A stretch of DNA of 64,000 nucleotides from Amycolatopsis sp. CA-126428 (lineage in GTDB: Bacteria; Actinomycetota; Actinomycetes; Mycobacteriales; Pseudonocardiaceae), in contig NZ_PPHF01000082.1 in assembly GCF_002904335.1 (NCBI RefSeq), positions 29,543 to 93,542 of the forward strand, read 5' to 3'. The notes below the pieces were generated by a model. It was not told the DNA's origin. It made no database searches and saw nothing but the letters and a program-made list of their open reading frames with translations. The position numbers and the translations under genes were made by a program. The stretch's first letter is position 1. Each line of letters starts with the position of its first letter. Below are positions 1 to 8,256 of the stretch, in pieces.

Positions 1-51
1 GAGCTTTTGCTGAGAACGTTCCGTGACCGGGGAACCTGAGAATTCCCTATG

Positions 52-77
52 AATCCGGTCAGAAACTGAACCGGATT
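52..77 (-). terminator. Putative terminator hairpin after dtd
   Basis: Arms at 52-59 and 70-77 are exact 8-base complements around a 10-base loop, just past the dtd stop codon on the minus strand. There is no U-tract, so this is a weak call for an intrinsic terminator or an RNA 3' end stabiliser. Confidence 0.35.
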
Positions 78-85
78 TCAGTGGT

Positions 86-511
86 CTAGACCTCTACTAA
101 AACCGTGAACGGACCGTCGTTGACGCTCGAGACCGCCATCATGGCCCCGAAACGGCCCGTCGCCACCGTGGCACCGCGGCCGCGCAGCTCGGCCACGACG
201 GCGTCCACCAACGGCTCCGCGACCTCCGGCCGGGCGGCCTGCGTCCACGACGGCCGCCGCCCTTTCTTCGTGTCGCCGTAGAGCGTGAACTGGCTCACCA
301 CGAGCAGCGGTGCATTCGCGGTGGCGCATGATTCCTCGTCGCGCAACACCCGCAGTTCGTGCAGTTTGCGCGCCATCGTGACGGCCTTCGCGGTGTCGTC
401 ATCGACGTGAATTCCCAGCAGCACAAGCAATCCCGGCTCGTCGATCGCGCCGACGACCTCGCCGCCGACGGTGACGTCCGCCCGCGTGACGCGGGCCGCG
501 ACCGCCCTCAC
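86..511 (-). CDS. dtd: D-aminoacyl-tRNA deacylase
   Basis: Cytosolic proofreading enzyme that hydrolyses D-amino acids mis-attached to tRNA. The 141-residue product has the normal family length and both signature motifs: SQFTLYGD at residues 73-80 and the Gly-cis-Pro element NDGPFT at 131-136. I chose the GTG start at 509-511 because it gives the canonical N-terminus (VRAVAARVTRADV) and overlaps the upstream methyltransferase stop by 4 bases (GTGA), implying translational coupling. A longer in-frame extension upstream is low-complexity and lies inside the methyltransferase gene. The family assignment is secure from the motifs. Confidence 0.95.
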   Translation of the reverse strand: MRAVAARVTRADVTVGGEVVGAIDEPGLLVLLGIHVDDDTAKAVTMARKLHELRVLRDEESCATANAPLLVVSQFTLYGDTKKGRRPSWTQAARPEVAEPLVDAVVAELRGRGATVATGRFGAMMAVSSVNDGPFTVLVEV

Positions 512-2010
512 CGGCCCGCCGGGACGAGCATGCCGTGCCGGACGAGCTCCCGGACGACGGGCAGCGCGGCGGCCGCCAGCTCCTCGGACGACAGGCCCTG
601 CGCCGCCGCGAGCAGCTCGATCAGGTCCTCCAGGGGCAGCGCGCCGCGGCACCCGGCCAGCAGCCGCGTGGCCAGTTCGTCCACCTCGTGCTGCCAGCCC
701 GGGCCGTCGGTGCGGTGCAGCCGCCGGATGGACGTCGCCCAGCCTTCGTCACCGGGTTCCTCGACGCTTTCGAGCAGAACCGTGTCGGGCACCACAAATC
801 GGACATCGAGCAGCGAATCACCCGATTCGCGCAGCCATTCCACGCGGTCCAGCCAGCCCGCCGCTTCCGGGCCCAGCGGGTCGTCGTACGCCTGCCGCAG
901 GTCCTCGCACACGACGGTGGGTGTCCGCCCGGACGCGCGCCGCAGCGTGACGAACCCGAAGCCGATGCCCCGCACGTCGTTGGCGGCGAACCAGTCGAGC
1001 CACGCCGCCGCCTTCGCCCGGCCCTCCGGCGAGCGTGGGTCGAGGCCCGCGTCCCGCAGCCACGTGCCGACGTAGAGGGCCGGGTCGGCGACGTCGCGCT
1101 GCACGAACCAGGCGTCGGTCTCGGCGGGCAGCCAGCGGCTCACCCGGTCGGCCCAGTCCTCGCGGGAAGTGTGCAGCCACGAAGCGAGCAGGTGCCCGGT
1201 GCCGCCGTCGTTCAGGAACCCCGGCAGCTGCCGCACGACCAGCGCGCTCGCGTCGTCGCCGGCCAGCCCGGAGTCGCGGTAGGTGTAGTCGACGCGGGCC
1301 GGGCCGACCACGAACGGCGGATTGCACACGACCTGGTCGAACTTCCGCCGCGCGACCGGCGCGAACCACTCCCCGCGGACCAGCTCCACGTCCAGCTCGT
1401 TCAGCCGGAAGGTCGCCGCGGCCAGGGTCAGGGCCCGCGCGGAGACGTCGGTCGCGGTGACGCGCCCGGCGTGCCGGGTCGCGTGCAGCGCCTGCACGCC
1501 GTTGCCGGTGCCCAGGTCGAGCAGGGTGCCGACCGGGCGGCGGCTGGTCGCGCGGATCAGCGACAGCGACGCGTGGCCGACGCCGAGCACGTGGTCCTCG
1601 GGCACGGTGGTGCCGAGCACGTCGGCGTCGAGGTCGGACACGACCCACCACGAGCCCTCTTCGTCGCCGTGCGGCCGGATGTCCAGCGCGGCCCGGTAGC
1701 CGCCGTCGGCCGCCGAAAGCACCCCGGCGGAGACGGCGTCCTCGGGCGCGAGCGGCGCGAAAGCGGCCTTGACCGCGGTCTCCGGCTCGGTGCCGCCCAG
1801 CAGGAACAGCCGGATCAGCGTGCCGAGGTCCCCCGCGTCCCGGCTCGCGCGTTCGGCCGGCACCGGCTCGCCGCGGCCCAGCGCCGCGTGCGCGGCTCCG
1901 CCGAGGGCGGCCACCACGCCGTCGGCGTCGTAGGAAGTGCGCCGGAAGGCCTCGCGCAGCCGCGCGCAGACGTCGTCGGACAGGTCGGGCAGTACGCTTC
2001 GCGTGCTCAC
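508..2010 (-). CDS. Class I SAM-dependent methyltransferase (N6/HemK-like core)
   Basis: A 500-residue protein with a Rossmann-type methyltransferase core in the middle: motif I DLGTGNG at residues 165-171 and motif IV NPPF at 230-233. The (N/D)PP(F/Y) motif is typical of enzymes that methylate amide or amino nitrogens in DNA, RNA or protein. The first ~130 residues and the last ~200 belong to actinobacterial flanking domains (DUF7059 type, from memory), so the substrate is unknown. The GTG start at 2008-2010 leaves only 19 bp to the divergent amidohydrolase. The stop overlaps dtd, so both are probably made from one mRNA, which hints at a role in tRNA or translation quality, but that is inference. 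Confidence 0.85.
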   Translation of the reverse strand: MSTRSVLPDLSDDVCARLREAFRRTSYDADGVVAALGGAAHAALGRGEPVPAERASRDAGDLGTLIRLFLLGGTEPETAVKAAFAPLAPEDAVSAGVLSAADGGYRAALDIRPHGDEEGSWWVVSDLDADVLGTTVPEDHVLGVGHASLSLIRATSRRPVGTLLDLGTGNGVQALHATRHAGRVTATDVSARALTLAAATFRLNELDVELVRGEWFAPVARRKFDQVVCNPPFVVGPARVDYTYRDSGLAGDDASALVVRQLPGFLNDGGTGHLLASWLHTSREDWADRVSRWLPAETDAWFVQRDVADPALYVGTWLRDAGLDPRSPEGRAKAAAWLDWFAANDVRGIGFGFVTLRRASGRTPTVVCEDLRQAYDDPLGPEAAGWLDRVEWLRESGDSLLDVRFVVPDTVLLESVEEPGDEGWATSIRRLHRTDGPGWQHEVDELATRLLAGCRGALPLEDLIELLAAAQGLSSEELAAAALPVVRELVRHGMLVPAGR

Positions 2011-2029
2011 GGTGGGTAATGCTGCCACG

Positions 2030-3304
2030 ATGGCCCCCGTGACCCTTGAACGCGTCCTCGCCCCGCTCGACGCGGCGCTGCCCGAGCTCGAAGCGCTGTA
2101 CATCGACCTCCACCGGCACCCGGAGCTGTCGTTCGCCGAGATCCGGACGGCCGCCGAGCTGGCCCGGCGGCTGGAGGGCGACGGCTACGAGGTGCACACC
2201 GGCATCGCCGGCACCGGCGTGCTGGGCGTGCTGCGCAACGGCGAGGGGCCCACCGTGCTGCTGCGGGCCGACATCGACGCGCTGCCGGTCGAGGAGAAGA
2301 CCGGGCTGTCCTACGCCAGCACGGTCCGCGGCACCGACGAGCACGGCAACGACGTCCCCGTCATGCACGCCTGCGGGCACGACATGCACGCCACCTGGCT
2401 GTCGGGCGCCGCCGCGCTGCTCGCGAAGGGCCGCGACACCTGGGCCGGCACGCTGCTGGTGGTGTTCCAGCCGGGGGAGGAGGGCGCGGGCGGCGCCGTG
2501 GCGATGGTCCGCGACGGCCTGTTCGACGTCGCGGGGAAGCCGGACGTCGTGTTCGGGCAGCACCTGGTCCCCGGCCCGGCCGGCTGGGTGCTCACCCGGC
2601 CCGGCGTGATCATGGCCGCCACCGACACGCTGCGCGTCACCCTGCACGGCCGCGGGGGCCACGGCTCGCGCCCGGAGACCACCGTCGACCCGGCCGTGCT
2701 GGCCGCGTCCGTGGTGCTCAAGCTGCAGACGATCGTGTCGCGCGAGATCGCCGCCACCGACTCGGCCGTGGTCACGGTCGGTTCGCTGCACGTGGGCACC
2801 GCGAGCAACGTGATCGCCGACGACGCCGTGCTGGAAGTCAACGTCCGGTCGTTCGACCAGGCCGTGCGCGAGCGCGTGCTGGCCGCGGTCGAGCGGATCG
2901 TCAACGGCGAGGCGGCGACGGCCGGCGCGCCGAAGCCGCCGGAAATCGTCCGGTCCGGCTCGTACCCGATCACCGAAAACGACGAAGCCGCCAACGACGC
3001 GCTCACCGAGGTCTTCCGCGGCCACTTCGGCACCGACGTGGTGCTGCCGGCGCCGCTGATCACCGGCAGTGAGGACTTCAGCGAGTTCGGCCGCGCGGCC
3101 GGCGTGCCGTCGGTGTTCTGGCTGGTCGGCGGCTTCGACCCGCAGACGGTGATCACCGCGATGACCGAGGGCCGGTTCGAGCGCGACATCCCGTCCAACC
3201 ACTCGCCGCGGTTCGCGCCGCTCCTGCACCCGACCTTGCGCACGGGCATCGAAACCCTGGTGCTGGCCGCGTTGAGCAAGTTGCGTCACCCCGGTGTCGG
3301 ATGA
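2030..3304 (+). CDS. M20D-family amidohydrolase (aminoacylase / N-acyl-amino acid hydrolase type)
   Basis: A 424-residue zinc-dependent amidohydrolase of the HipO/AmhX/Ama family, which releases amino acids from N-acyl or amide conjugates. Visible features are RHPELSF at residues 29-35, the metal-site motif HACGHDMH at 113-120 (Cys115, His117), PGEEG at 148-152 with the catalytic Glu pair, His178, and TGSEDFSEFG near residue 345, where the family has its C-terminal metal-ligand region. The ATG at 2030 follows a TAATGC -10 box (2017-2022) by 7 bases, so the mRNA is probably leaderless. The natural substrate cannot be told from sequence; indole-3-acetyl amino acids, hippurate or N-acetyl amino acids are all known for relatives. 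Confidence 0.9.
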   Translation: MAPVTLERVLAPLDAALPELEALYIDLHRHPELSFAEIRTAAELARRLEGDGYEVHTGIAGTGVLGVLRNGEGPTVLLRADIDALPVEEKTGLSYASTVRGTDEHGNDVPVMHACGHDMHATWLSGAAALLAKGRDTWAGTLLVVFQPGEEGAGGAVAMVRDGLFDVAGKPDVVFGQHLVPGPAGWVLTRPGVIMAATDTLRVTLHGRGGHGSRPETTVDPAVLAASVVLKLQTIVSREIAATDSAVVTVGSLHVGTASNVIADDAVLEVNVRSFDQAVRERVLAAVERIVNGEAATAGAPKPPEIVRSGSYPITENDEAANDALTEVFRGHFGTDVVLPAPLITGSEDFSEFGRAAGVPSVFWLVGGFDPQTVITAMTEGRFERDIPSNHSPRFAPLLHPTLRTGIETLVLAALSKLRHPGVG

Positions 3305-3342
3305 ACCCCGCAAGTGGGACGATGGACAGCGGAGGTGGTGCA

Positions 3343-3657
3343 GTGACCATGCCCGCCAACGACTCGGACCCGGTGCTGATCACCGCGGCAGCCCCGTCGT
3401 ACGAACAGCAGCTCGCCACGCGCAAACGCAAGTACGTGATCATGATGGGCTGCCGCATCCCGTGCCTGATCGCGGCCGGGCTGACCTACCACGTGTGGTG
3501 GCTGGCGCTGGGCTTCCTGGCGATCTCGGTACCGCTGCCGTGGATCGCGGTGCTGATCGCCAACGACCGCCCGCCCCGCAAGTCCGAGCAGGTCAACACC
3601 TACCGGCGCGAGGCGACGGCGATCGAGGGCACCACCCACCGCGTCATCGACGGCTGA
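3343..3657 (+). CDS. DUF3099 family small membrane protein
   Basis: A 104-residue protein with two predicted transmembrane helices (about residues 37-52 and 55-72) and a polar tail, matching the actinobacterial DUF3099 pattern: LIT near the N-terminus, a basic RKRKYVIMMG entry to helix 1, and PWIAVLIAN at the end of helix 2. The GTG at 3343 is preferred because GGAGG at 3331-3335 is 7 bases upstream; an in-frame ATG lies 6 bases later. No function is known for the family. Confidence 0.85.
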   Translation: MTMPANDSDPVLITAAAPSYEQQLATRKRKYVIMMGCRIPCLIAAGLTYHVWWLALGFLAISVPLPWIAVLIANDRPPRKSEQVNTYRREATAIEGTTHRVIDG

Positions 3658-3669
3658 ACCCCACCGCGG

Positions 3670-3715
3670 GTCGTGAGTGGTAAGGCGGGTTAGAACCCGC
3701 CTTACCACTCACGAC
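3670..3715. terminator. Perfect 22-bp hairpin between convergent genes
   Basis: Arms 3670-3691 and 3694-3715 are exact reverse complements with only a 2-base loop (3692-3693). It sits between convergent DUF3099 and psuK-like genes and includes the psuK stop codon (3709-3711), so it can act as a bidirectional terminator. The outer arm GTCGTGAGTGG resembles another intergenic palindrome at 51523-51547, suggesting a repeat family. Confidence 0.7.
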
Positions 3716-4581
3716 GGCTGGGGGCCCACCTTCCCGACGGCCAGCGCGCCCAGCCGTGTCCCGTGCCGCAGGACGTCCACAGTGGACTCCCCGGCCAGCC
3801 AGCCGGTGAGCACGCCCGCGTCGAAGGCGTCGCCCGCGCCGGTCGAATCGACGCACTCCGCCTCGACCGCGGGCACGCTCGTGACGCCGCCCGCGTCGAC
3901 CCAGCTGGCCCCGCCGAGCCCGGCGGTGACGACCACCGCGCCGACCGTGCCGAGCAGTTCCTTCGCCGACACCGGGTCGGCCGAACCGGTCAGCGCGACC
4001 AGCTCTTCGGTGTTCGGCATCAGCAGGTCGACCCCGCGGACGTCGGCCAGGAACGCGGCCGGGTCGGTGATGTGCGCGGCGGCCTGCGGGTCGACCGACG
4101 TGGTCAACCCGGCTTCCTTGGCCGCGGCCAGTGCGGCCAGACCGGCGGCGCGCGACGGCGGGTCGAGCAGCACGTACCCCGAAAGGTGCAGGTGGCTCGC
4201 GCCGGACAGGGCCTCGAGGGTGACGTCCCCGGGCGCGAAGCGCTGGTTCGCGCCGCGGTCGGCCAGCATGCTGCGCTGCCCGGACCCGTCGACCATGACG
4301 ACGACGCAGCAGGTGGGCGCCTCGGGGTCGACGGAGAACGCGCACCGCACGCCCGCCGCCTGCAGTTCGGCCTTGATCAGCCGGCCGCCCGGGTCGTCGC
4401 CGATCCGCGCGAGCAGCGTCGTCTCCGCGCCGAGGTGCCGCAGCCACAGCGCCGTGTTGGCGCCCGCGCCGCCGCCGGTGAAGCGGATCTTCGCGCGGGC
4501 ATCGCCGCCGTGCGGCAACGGCTTGTCGTGCCGGGCGATCACGTCGAGGGCCGCGTCACCGACCACCACGATCCCCCTCAT
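3709..4581 (-). CDS. PfkB-family sugar kinase, probable pseudouridine kinase
   Basis: A 290-residue ribokinase-fold kinase. The N-terminal substrate-site GGGAGAN (residues 36-42) and the C-terminal anion-hole motif STGAGDAFDAG (246-256, catalytic base Asp251) are both intact. The ATG at 4579-4581 overlaps the psuG stop by 4 bases (ATGA). Coupling to pseudouridine-5'-phosphate glycosidase makes pseudouridine kinase (PsuK) the best guess: it would phosphorylate pseudouridine, which PsuG then splits to uracil and ribose-5-phosphate. Sequence alone cannot exclude another nucleoside or sugar. Confidence 0.85.
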   Translation of the reverse strand: MRGIVVVGDAALDVIARHDKPLPHGGDARAKIRFTGGGAGANTALWLRHLGAETTLLARIGDDPGGRLIKAELQAAGVRCAFSVDPEAPTCCVVVMVDGSGQRSMLADRGANQRFAPGDVTLEALSGASHLHLSGYVLLDPPSRAAGLAALAAAKEAGLTTSVDPQAAAHITDPAAFLADVRGVDLLMPNTEELVALTGSADPVSAKELLGTVGAVVVTAGLGGASWVDAGGVTSVPAVEAECVDSTGAGDAFDAGVLTGWLAGESTVDVLRHGTRLGALAVGKVGPQPS

Positions 4582-5483
4582 GCCAGCGCCACCGCGACCT
4601 CGGTGGCCAGCTTCGCGTTGTTCAGCACCAGCGCTTCGTTCGCGTCGATGCTGACCCCGCCGCTCGCGGTGTGGAAGTGCTCCAGCAGCCCCGGGGTGAC
4701 TTCGGCGCCGTGCACGTTGCGCTCCTCGACGAGCGCGAGGCCCTCGGCGAGCAGCCGGTCGTGCAGTTCTTTGTCCATTTCGGACGCTTCCGGGATCGGG
4801 TTCGCCAGCAGGACGCCGGAATTCGCGTACGCGCGGTGCGCGTCGATGACCGCGGCGGCCTGCTTCGGGTCGTCGACCCGCCAGCCGACCTGGTGCCCCG
4901 ACGAGCGCAGGTAGAACGCCGGGAAGTCGCCGGTGCGGTAGCCGAGCACCGGCACCGAGTTCGTCTCGAGGACTTCGAGGGTGGCCGGGATGTCGAGCAC
5001 CGACTTCACGCCGGAGCAGACGACCACGGTCGGCACCTTCGCCAGCACGCCGAGGTCCGCCGAGATGTCCCAGCTCTGCGCGGCGCCGACGTGCACGCCG
5101 CCGAGCCCGCCGGTGGCGAACATCCCGATCCCGGCCGCGGCGGCCAGCGCCGACGTGCTCGCCACGGTCGTCGCGCCGGAGCGGCCGAGGCCGACGGCCG
5201 GGCCGAGGTCGCGCAGCGAGAGCTTGTCGAGCCCGGCGTCCGGGGCGCAAACGCGCTCGAGTTCGGCGGGGGAGAGGCCGACGACGACCCGGCCGTCGAG
5301 CACCGCGATCGTGGCCGGGACGGCCCCGCCGTCGCGGACCACGCCTTCGAGGCGGCGGGCGACGTCGAGGTTGCGGCCCGGCGGCAGGCCGTGGGACAGG
5401 ATGGTGCTCTCCAGCGCGACGACGGGGTGCCCGTCACGCAGCGCCGAGGCGACCTCTTCGTGCAGGGAGAGTGCGGTAGTCAC
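4578..5483 (-). CDS. psuG: Pseudouridine-5'-phosphate glycosidase
   Basis: A 301-residue enzyme that cleaves the C-C glycosidic bond of pseudouridine monophosphate. Family landmarks are all present: VALESTILSHG at residues 22-32, ATGGLGGVHVG at 123-133, DISADL at 139-144, CSGVKSVLD at 156-164 with Lys160 as the candidate Schiff-base lysine, and ETNSVPVLGY at 173-182. The start is a GTG at 5481-5483, 9 bp after the HD-hydrolase stop; the ATG codons just upstream are out of frame. Third gene of a minus-strand operon running from the Spo0M-like gene to the kinase. Confidence 0.93.
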   Translation of the reverse strand: MTTALSLHEEVASALRDGHPVVALESTILSHGLPPGRNLDVARRLEGVVRDGGAVPATIAVLDGRVVVGLSPAELERVCAPDAGLDKLSLRDLGPAVGLGRSGATTVASTSALAAAAGIGMFATGGLGGVHVGAAQSWDISADLGVLAKVPTVVVCSGVKSVLDIPATLEVLETNSVPVLGYRTGDFPAFYLRSSGHQVGWRVDDPKQAAAVIDAHRAYANSGVLLANPIPEASEMDKELHDRLLAEGLALVEERNVHGAEVTPGLLEHFHTASGGVSIDANEALVLNNAKLATEVAVALA

Positions 5484-5492
5484 GAGGGACCA

Positions 5493-6110
5493 TCATCGGT
5501 GATCGCCTCGCGCGCGGCGCCAGTGGGTCAGCTCGGCGGTCAGGTTCTTTCCGGCGGCGCTCGCCCAGCGTGTTCTCGCGGTTTCACTGCGGTAGAGCGG
5601 CCGGGACAGCAGGCGCTCGAGGACGGCGATGCGCCCTTCGCGCCAGACGTCGTCGGGGTACTTCGCGTACTCCTCGCGCACGCCGCGGGCGTACTCCGCG
5701 TACTGCTCTTCGGGCGCTCCGAGGATGGCGAGGTCGGCGTCGAGGAGGGCGGTGGCCAGGAGGTCGTCCGGCGGTGCGTCGTGCTTGATCGTGGTGAGGA
5801 TCAGGCCTTCGACGCGCTCGACGTGCGCCGCGGCCACCCCCGCCAGGGCTTCGCGAGCCCAGGCGGCGCTGGCGCGTTCGTCTTCGCCGGGCTTCGCGTC
5901 GTAGACGACGTCGTGCGTCCAGGCCGCGACGGCGAGGATCGCGCGGTCGGTCTCCCCGAGGCCCGCCGCCAGCCACGCGGAGTCGCGCGCGACGGCGGCC
6001 GCGTGGGTGAGCGTGTGGTAGCGGCGGTGGGGCTCGGCGTACCGGGCTTCGAGCCGCGGCCAGGCCTCGGGTTCGCCGCCGAGCGCGGCCACCGCGTCGT
6101 GCCACCGCAT
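5493..6110 (-). CDS. HD-superfamily metal-dependent phosphohydrolase
   Basis: A 205-residue all-helical HD-fold protein. Metal ligands are visible as His36 (LTHAAAV), the His66-Asp67 doublet (AAWTHDVVYD) and Asp124/Asp126 (LLDADLAILG). Members of this predicted-phosphohydrolase group are mostly uncharacterised and probably hydrolyse nucleotides or other phosphoesters. Its start codon shares one base with the stop of the Spo0M-like gene (TGATG), and psuG follows after 9 bp, so a role in nucleotide salvage next to pseudouridine catabolism is plausible but unproven. Confidence 0.8.
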   Translation of the reverse strand: MRWHDAVAALGGEPEAWPRLEARYAEPHRRYHTLTHAAAVARDSAWLAAGLGETDRAILAVAAWTHDVVYDAKPGEDERASAAWAREALAGVAAAHVERVEGLILTTIKHDAPPDDLLATALLDADLAILGAPEEQYAEYARGVREEYAKYPDDVWREGRIAVLERLLSRPLYRSETARTRWASAAGKNLTAELTHWRRARGDHR

Positions 6111-6895
6111 CAGTCGAAGATCCCGCGGGGCCGCGCCACCTGGTCGAGCCAGTCCTCGAGCTGCTTCTCCCACTGCACGTCCGGCCGCACGGTGAACATC
6201 CCGAGGAAGTCCTGGCCGCGGCCGCCGAACCCGCCGCTCTTGCTCACGCGGACCCGCTTGGTGACCTCCAGCACGACGTCGGTGCGCTCGGCCGACGTCA
6301 GGAAGGTGACCGCGACCTGGGCGAAGACGCCGGCGAAGCGCGGCGAAGGCGTGAAGCGGATCTCCTGGAAGAACGGCAGCTGCTGGCGGGCGCCGTCGAC
6401 CCGGCCCTGCTCGAGGACCGCCTCGCGGAAGGTGAAGCCGAGCCGGCTCAGCGCGTCGAGGATCCGCTTCTGCGCCGGCAGCGGTTCGATCGCGACGGCG
6501 TCGGCGTCGAACGGGTCGCTGACCGCGGCGGCCAGGTCGAGCTCGGCCCGGACGCCGACCGCCGTGCCGGTCAGCGGCTTGGCGTAGACGCTGGTCACCG
6601 GCGTCTCCCAGGGCAGCGGCACCTCGAACGGCACCCGGATCCGCTGCCCGGCCCGGATGACTTCGCTGCCGACCAGCTGCCGGGTCTCGAACGGGAGGTC
6701 TTCGGTCCGGTCGCCGGGCACCTGGACGCGGGCCAGCAGCGTGACGGCGAGCCCCTTGATCTCCTGGTCGACCTCGCCGCCGAGCAGCAGCACCTCGCCG
6801 TGCAGCGGGTGGCCGGGAGCGGCGGTGGACTCCAGCAGGCGGGCGTCGATCCGCGCTCCGCCCGAGCCGAACGTCGCGAGCACCTTTTGGAACAT
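6110..6895 (-). CDS. Spo0M/arrestin-like sporulation protein family
   Basis: A 261-residue beta-rich protein matching the Spo0M family: the N-terminus MFQKVLATFG, the GEVLLLGGEVDQEIKGL strand pattern near residues 33-49, and VPFEVPLPWETP near 88-99. In Bacillus, Spo0M affects sporulation and cell division, and the fold is arrestin-like; the actinobacterial role is unknown. First gene of the psu operon, translated into the HD hydrolase by a 1-base stop-start overlap. The ATG at 6895 is the only sensible start. Confidence 0.85.
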   Translation of the reverse strand: MFQKVLATFGSGGARIDARLLESTAAPGHPLHGEVLLLGGEVDQEIKGLAVTLLARVQVPGDRTEDLPFETRQLVGSEVIRAGQRIRVPFEVPLPWETPVTSVYAKPLTGTAVGVRAELDLAAAVSDPFDADAVAIEPLPAQKRILDALSRLGFTFREAVLEQGRVDGARQQLPFFQEIRFTPSPRFAGVFAQVAVTFLTSAERTDVVLEVTKRVRVSKSGGFGGRGQDFLGMFTVRPDVQWEKQLEDWLDQVARPRGIFD

Positions 6896-6963
6896 GCGGC
6901 CGATCCTGCCAGGCCGAGGGGCCGATCGCGGGAGGTTCGGCGGGACTCGGGCACAATGGGCGG

Positions 6964-7206
6964 GTGAGCACCGAGACGCTGACGAAGCCGGAAACCACGC
7001 CCGAGGGCACGGACACCACCGACGACGACACCCCGAAGATGTTCCACTACGTGAAGAAGAACAAGATCGCCGAGAGCGCGGTCATGGGCACTCACGTGGT
7101 GGCGCTCTGCGGCGAGGTCTTCCCGGTGACGAAGTCGCCGAAGCCCGGGTCGCCGGTCTGCCCGGCCTGCAAGGAGATCTACGACAGCCTCCGCCCCGGT
7201 AAGTGA
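6964..7206 (+). CDS. DUF3039 family zinc-ribbon-like protein
   Basis: An 80-residue acidic-then-basic protein. The conserved part, FHYVKKNKIAESAVMG then ALCGEVFPV and CPACKEIY, leaves one Cys plus a CxxC pair that could bind metal. The GTG at 6964 lies 6 bases after a CACAAT -10-like box (6952-6957), so the message may be leaderless. The family is widespread in Actinobacteria and has no known function. Divergent from the Spo0M-like gene. Confidence 0.88.
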   Translation: MSTETLTKPETTPEGTDTTDDDTPKMFHYVKKNKIAESAVMGTHVVALCGEVFPVTKSPKPGSPVCPACKEIYDSLRPGK

Positions 7207-7219
7207 TCCGGGCTTGAAT

Positions 7220-7241
7220 CCCGGCGGGTGAGCCCGCCGGG
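7220..7241 (+). terminator. Intrinsic-type terminator after DUF3039
   Basis: A 9-bp perfect GC stem (7220-7228 with 7233-7241) and a TGAG tetraloop, followed by TCTTTC, begin 13 bases after the DUF3039 stop codon. Confidence 0.65.
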
Positions 7242-7369
7242 TCTTTCGGCTGTCCGGAAACGTACAGATAGCCGAACAAACGTGAAAAACCTTCATTCGG
7301 CGGGTGTGCCGGGTGCGGGAGTCCTGGTAGATCCAGCGGACCAGGTTCCCTCACCCACCGGAGTCGCAC

Positions 7370-8209
7370 ATGCGCAGAACCGGGATCGTGCTCACCCTCG
7401 TCGCCTTGCTCGCCGTGGCCGCACCCGCGCTGGCCCAGGCCGTCACCGGCTGGACGGAGGTCGGCTCCGACAACGCCAGGGCCCTCGACGAGAGCCAGGG
7501 GCTCGCGACGATCGTGCGCCCGTCGGGCACGACGATCCGCTACACCGGGATCGGCACGATCCCGGCCGACCTGAACTCGCAGGGCTGGAACCACGTCGGC
7601 GACCCGGGCTCGGCCCAGGGCTGGTACGTCGAGCCCTACCAGCGTGACGACCGCGGCGCGAAGCTCTTCCGCGTCCAGGCCCCGGACGGTTCGTGGGCCA
7701 ACTACAAGCACACCCTCGAGTCGTGGGAAGCGAACAACAACTCCTTCGCCGCGGTGTCGCCGGACGCGCGCTGGCTGGTGGCGGGGGAGTGGGGCACCAT
7801 GGACCGGCTGCTGGTGCACCCGATGCCCGGCGTGGTCGCCACGAACCCGGCCCAGAACCTGCCTCTGGCCGGCACCATCCGCCTGGACCACCCGGTCCGC
7901 GACGTCCAGGGCTGCGACTTCCGGACCGCGACCCGCCTGCTCTGCTCGTCCGACGACCCGGACGGCAGCCTCTTCGGCACGACGAAGCCGCTGCTGCAGG
8001 TCGACCTGGCCGGCCCGCTCTCCGGCTCGGACGTCGCCGGCCACGTGACGTCCCTGGGCCAGCTCCCGCTCCGCAGCGGGTGCTCGGGCTCGTTCGAGGT
8101 CGAGGGCATCGACTTCGACGAGCGCGACAGCACCCTCCGCGTGGTCGTGATGTCCCCGAGCATCTGCATCCTCTTCGACAGCAAGACCTACCGCTTCCAG
8201 CAGCGCTGA
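7370..8209 (+). CDS. Secreted protein of unknown function
   Basis: 279 residues with a classical Sec signal peptide: MRRTG, a hydrophobic core to about residue 20, and a cleavage site after ALA (around residue 22). The mature part has WYVEPY, WANYKHTLESW and VSPDARWLVAGEW, a pattern reminiscent of beta-propeller blades, plus several Cys residues that could pair outside the cell. No family was recognised. It stands alone between two hairpins, divergent in function from its neighbours. The ATG at 7370 is the first Met before the signal peptide. Confidence 0.8.
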   Translation: MRRTGIVLTLVALLAVAAPALAQAVTGWTEVGSDNARALDESQGLATIVRPSGTTIRYTGIGTIPADLNSQGWNHVGDPGSAQGWYVEPYQRDDRGAKLFRVQAPDGSWANYKHTLESWEANNNSFAAVSPDARWLVAGEWGTMDRLLVHPMPGVVATNPAQNLPLAGTIRLDHPVRDVQGCDFRTATRLLCSSDDPDGSLFGTTKPLLQVDLAGPLSGSDVAGHVTSLGQLPLRSGCSGSFEVEGIDFDERDSTLRVVVMSPSICILFDSKTYRFQQR

Positions 8210-8253
8210 CGCACGAAGGCCCGGCACCTGTCCGGTGCCGGGCCTTCGTGCGT
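8209..8253. terminator. Perfect 20-bp hairpin, bidirectional terminator
   Basis: Arms 8209-8228 and 8234-8253 are exact complements with a 5-base loop. The hairpin starts on the last base of the secreted-protein stop codon and ends 3 bases before the RND gene stop on the other strand, the expected place for a shared terminator of convergent genes. Confidence 0.8.
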
Positions 8254-8256
8254 TCG

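Noticed and set aside
535..2019. Long plus-strand open frame of 494 codons opposite the methyltransferase
   Set aside because: Mirror of a real minus-strand gene with motifs; its own product is compositionally biased and lacks any recognisable domain.
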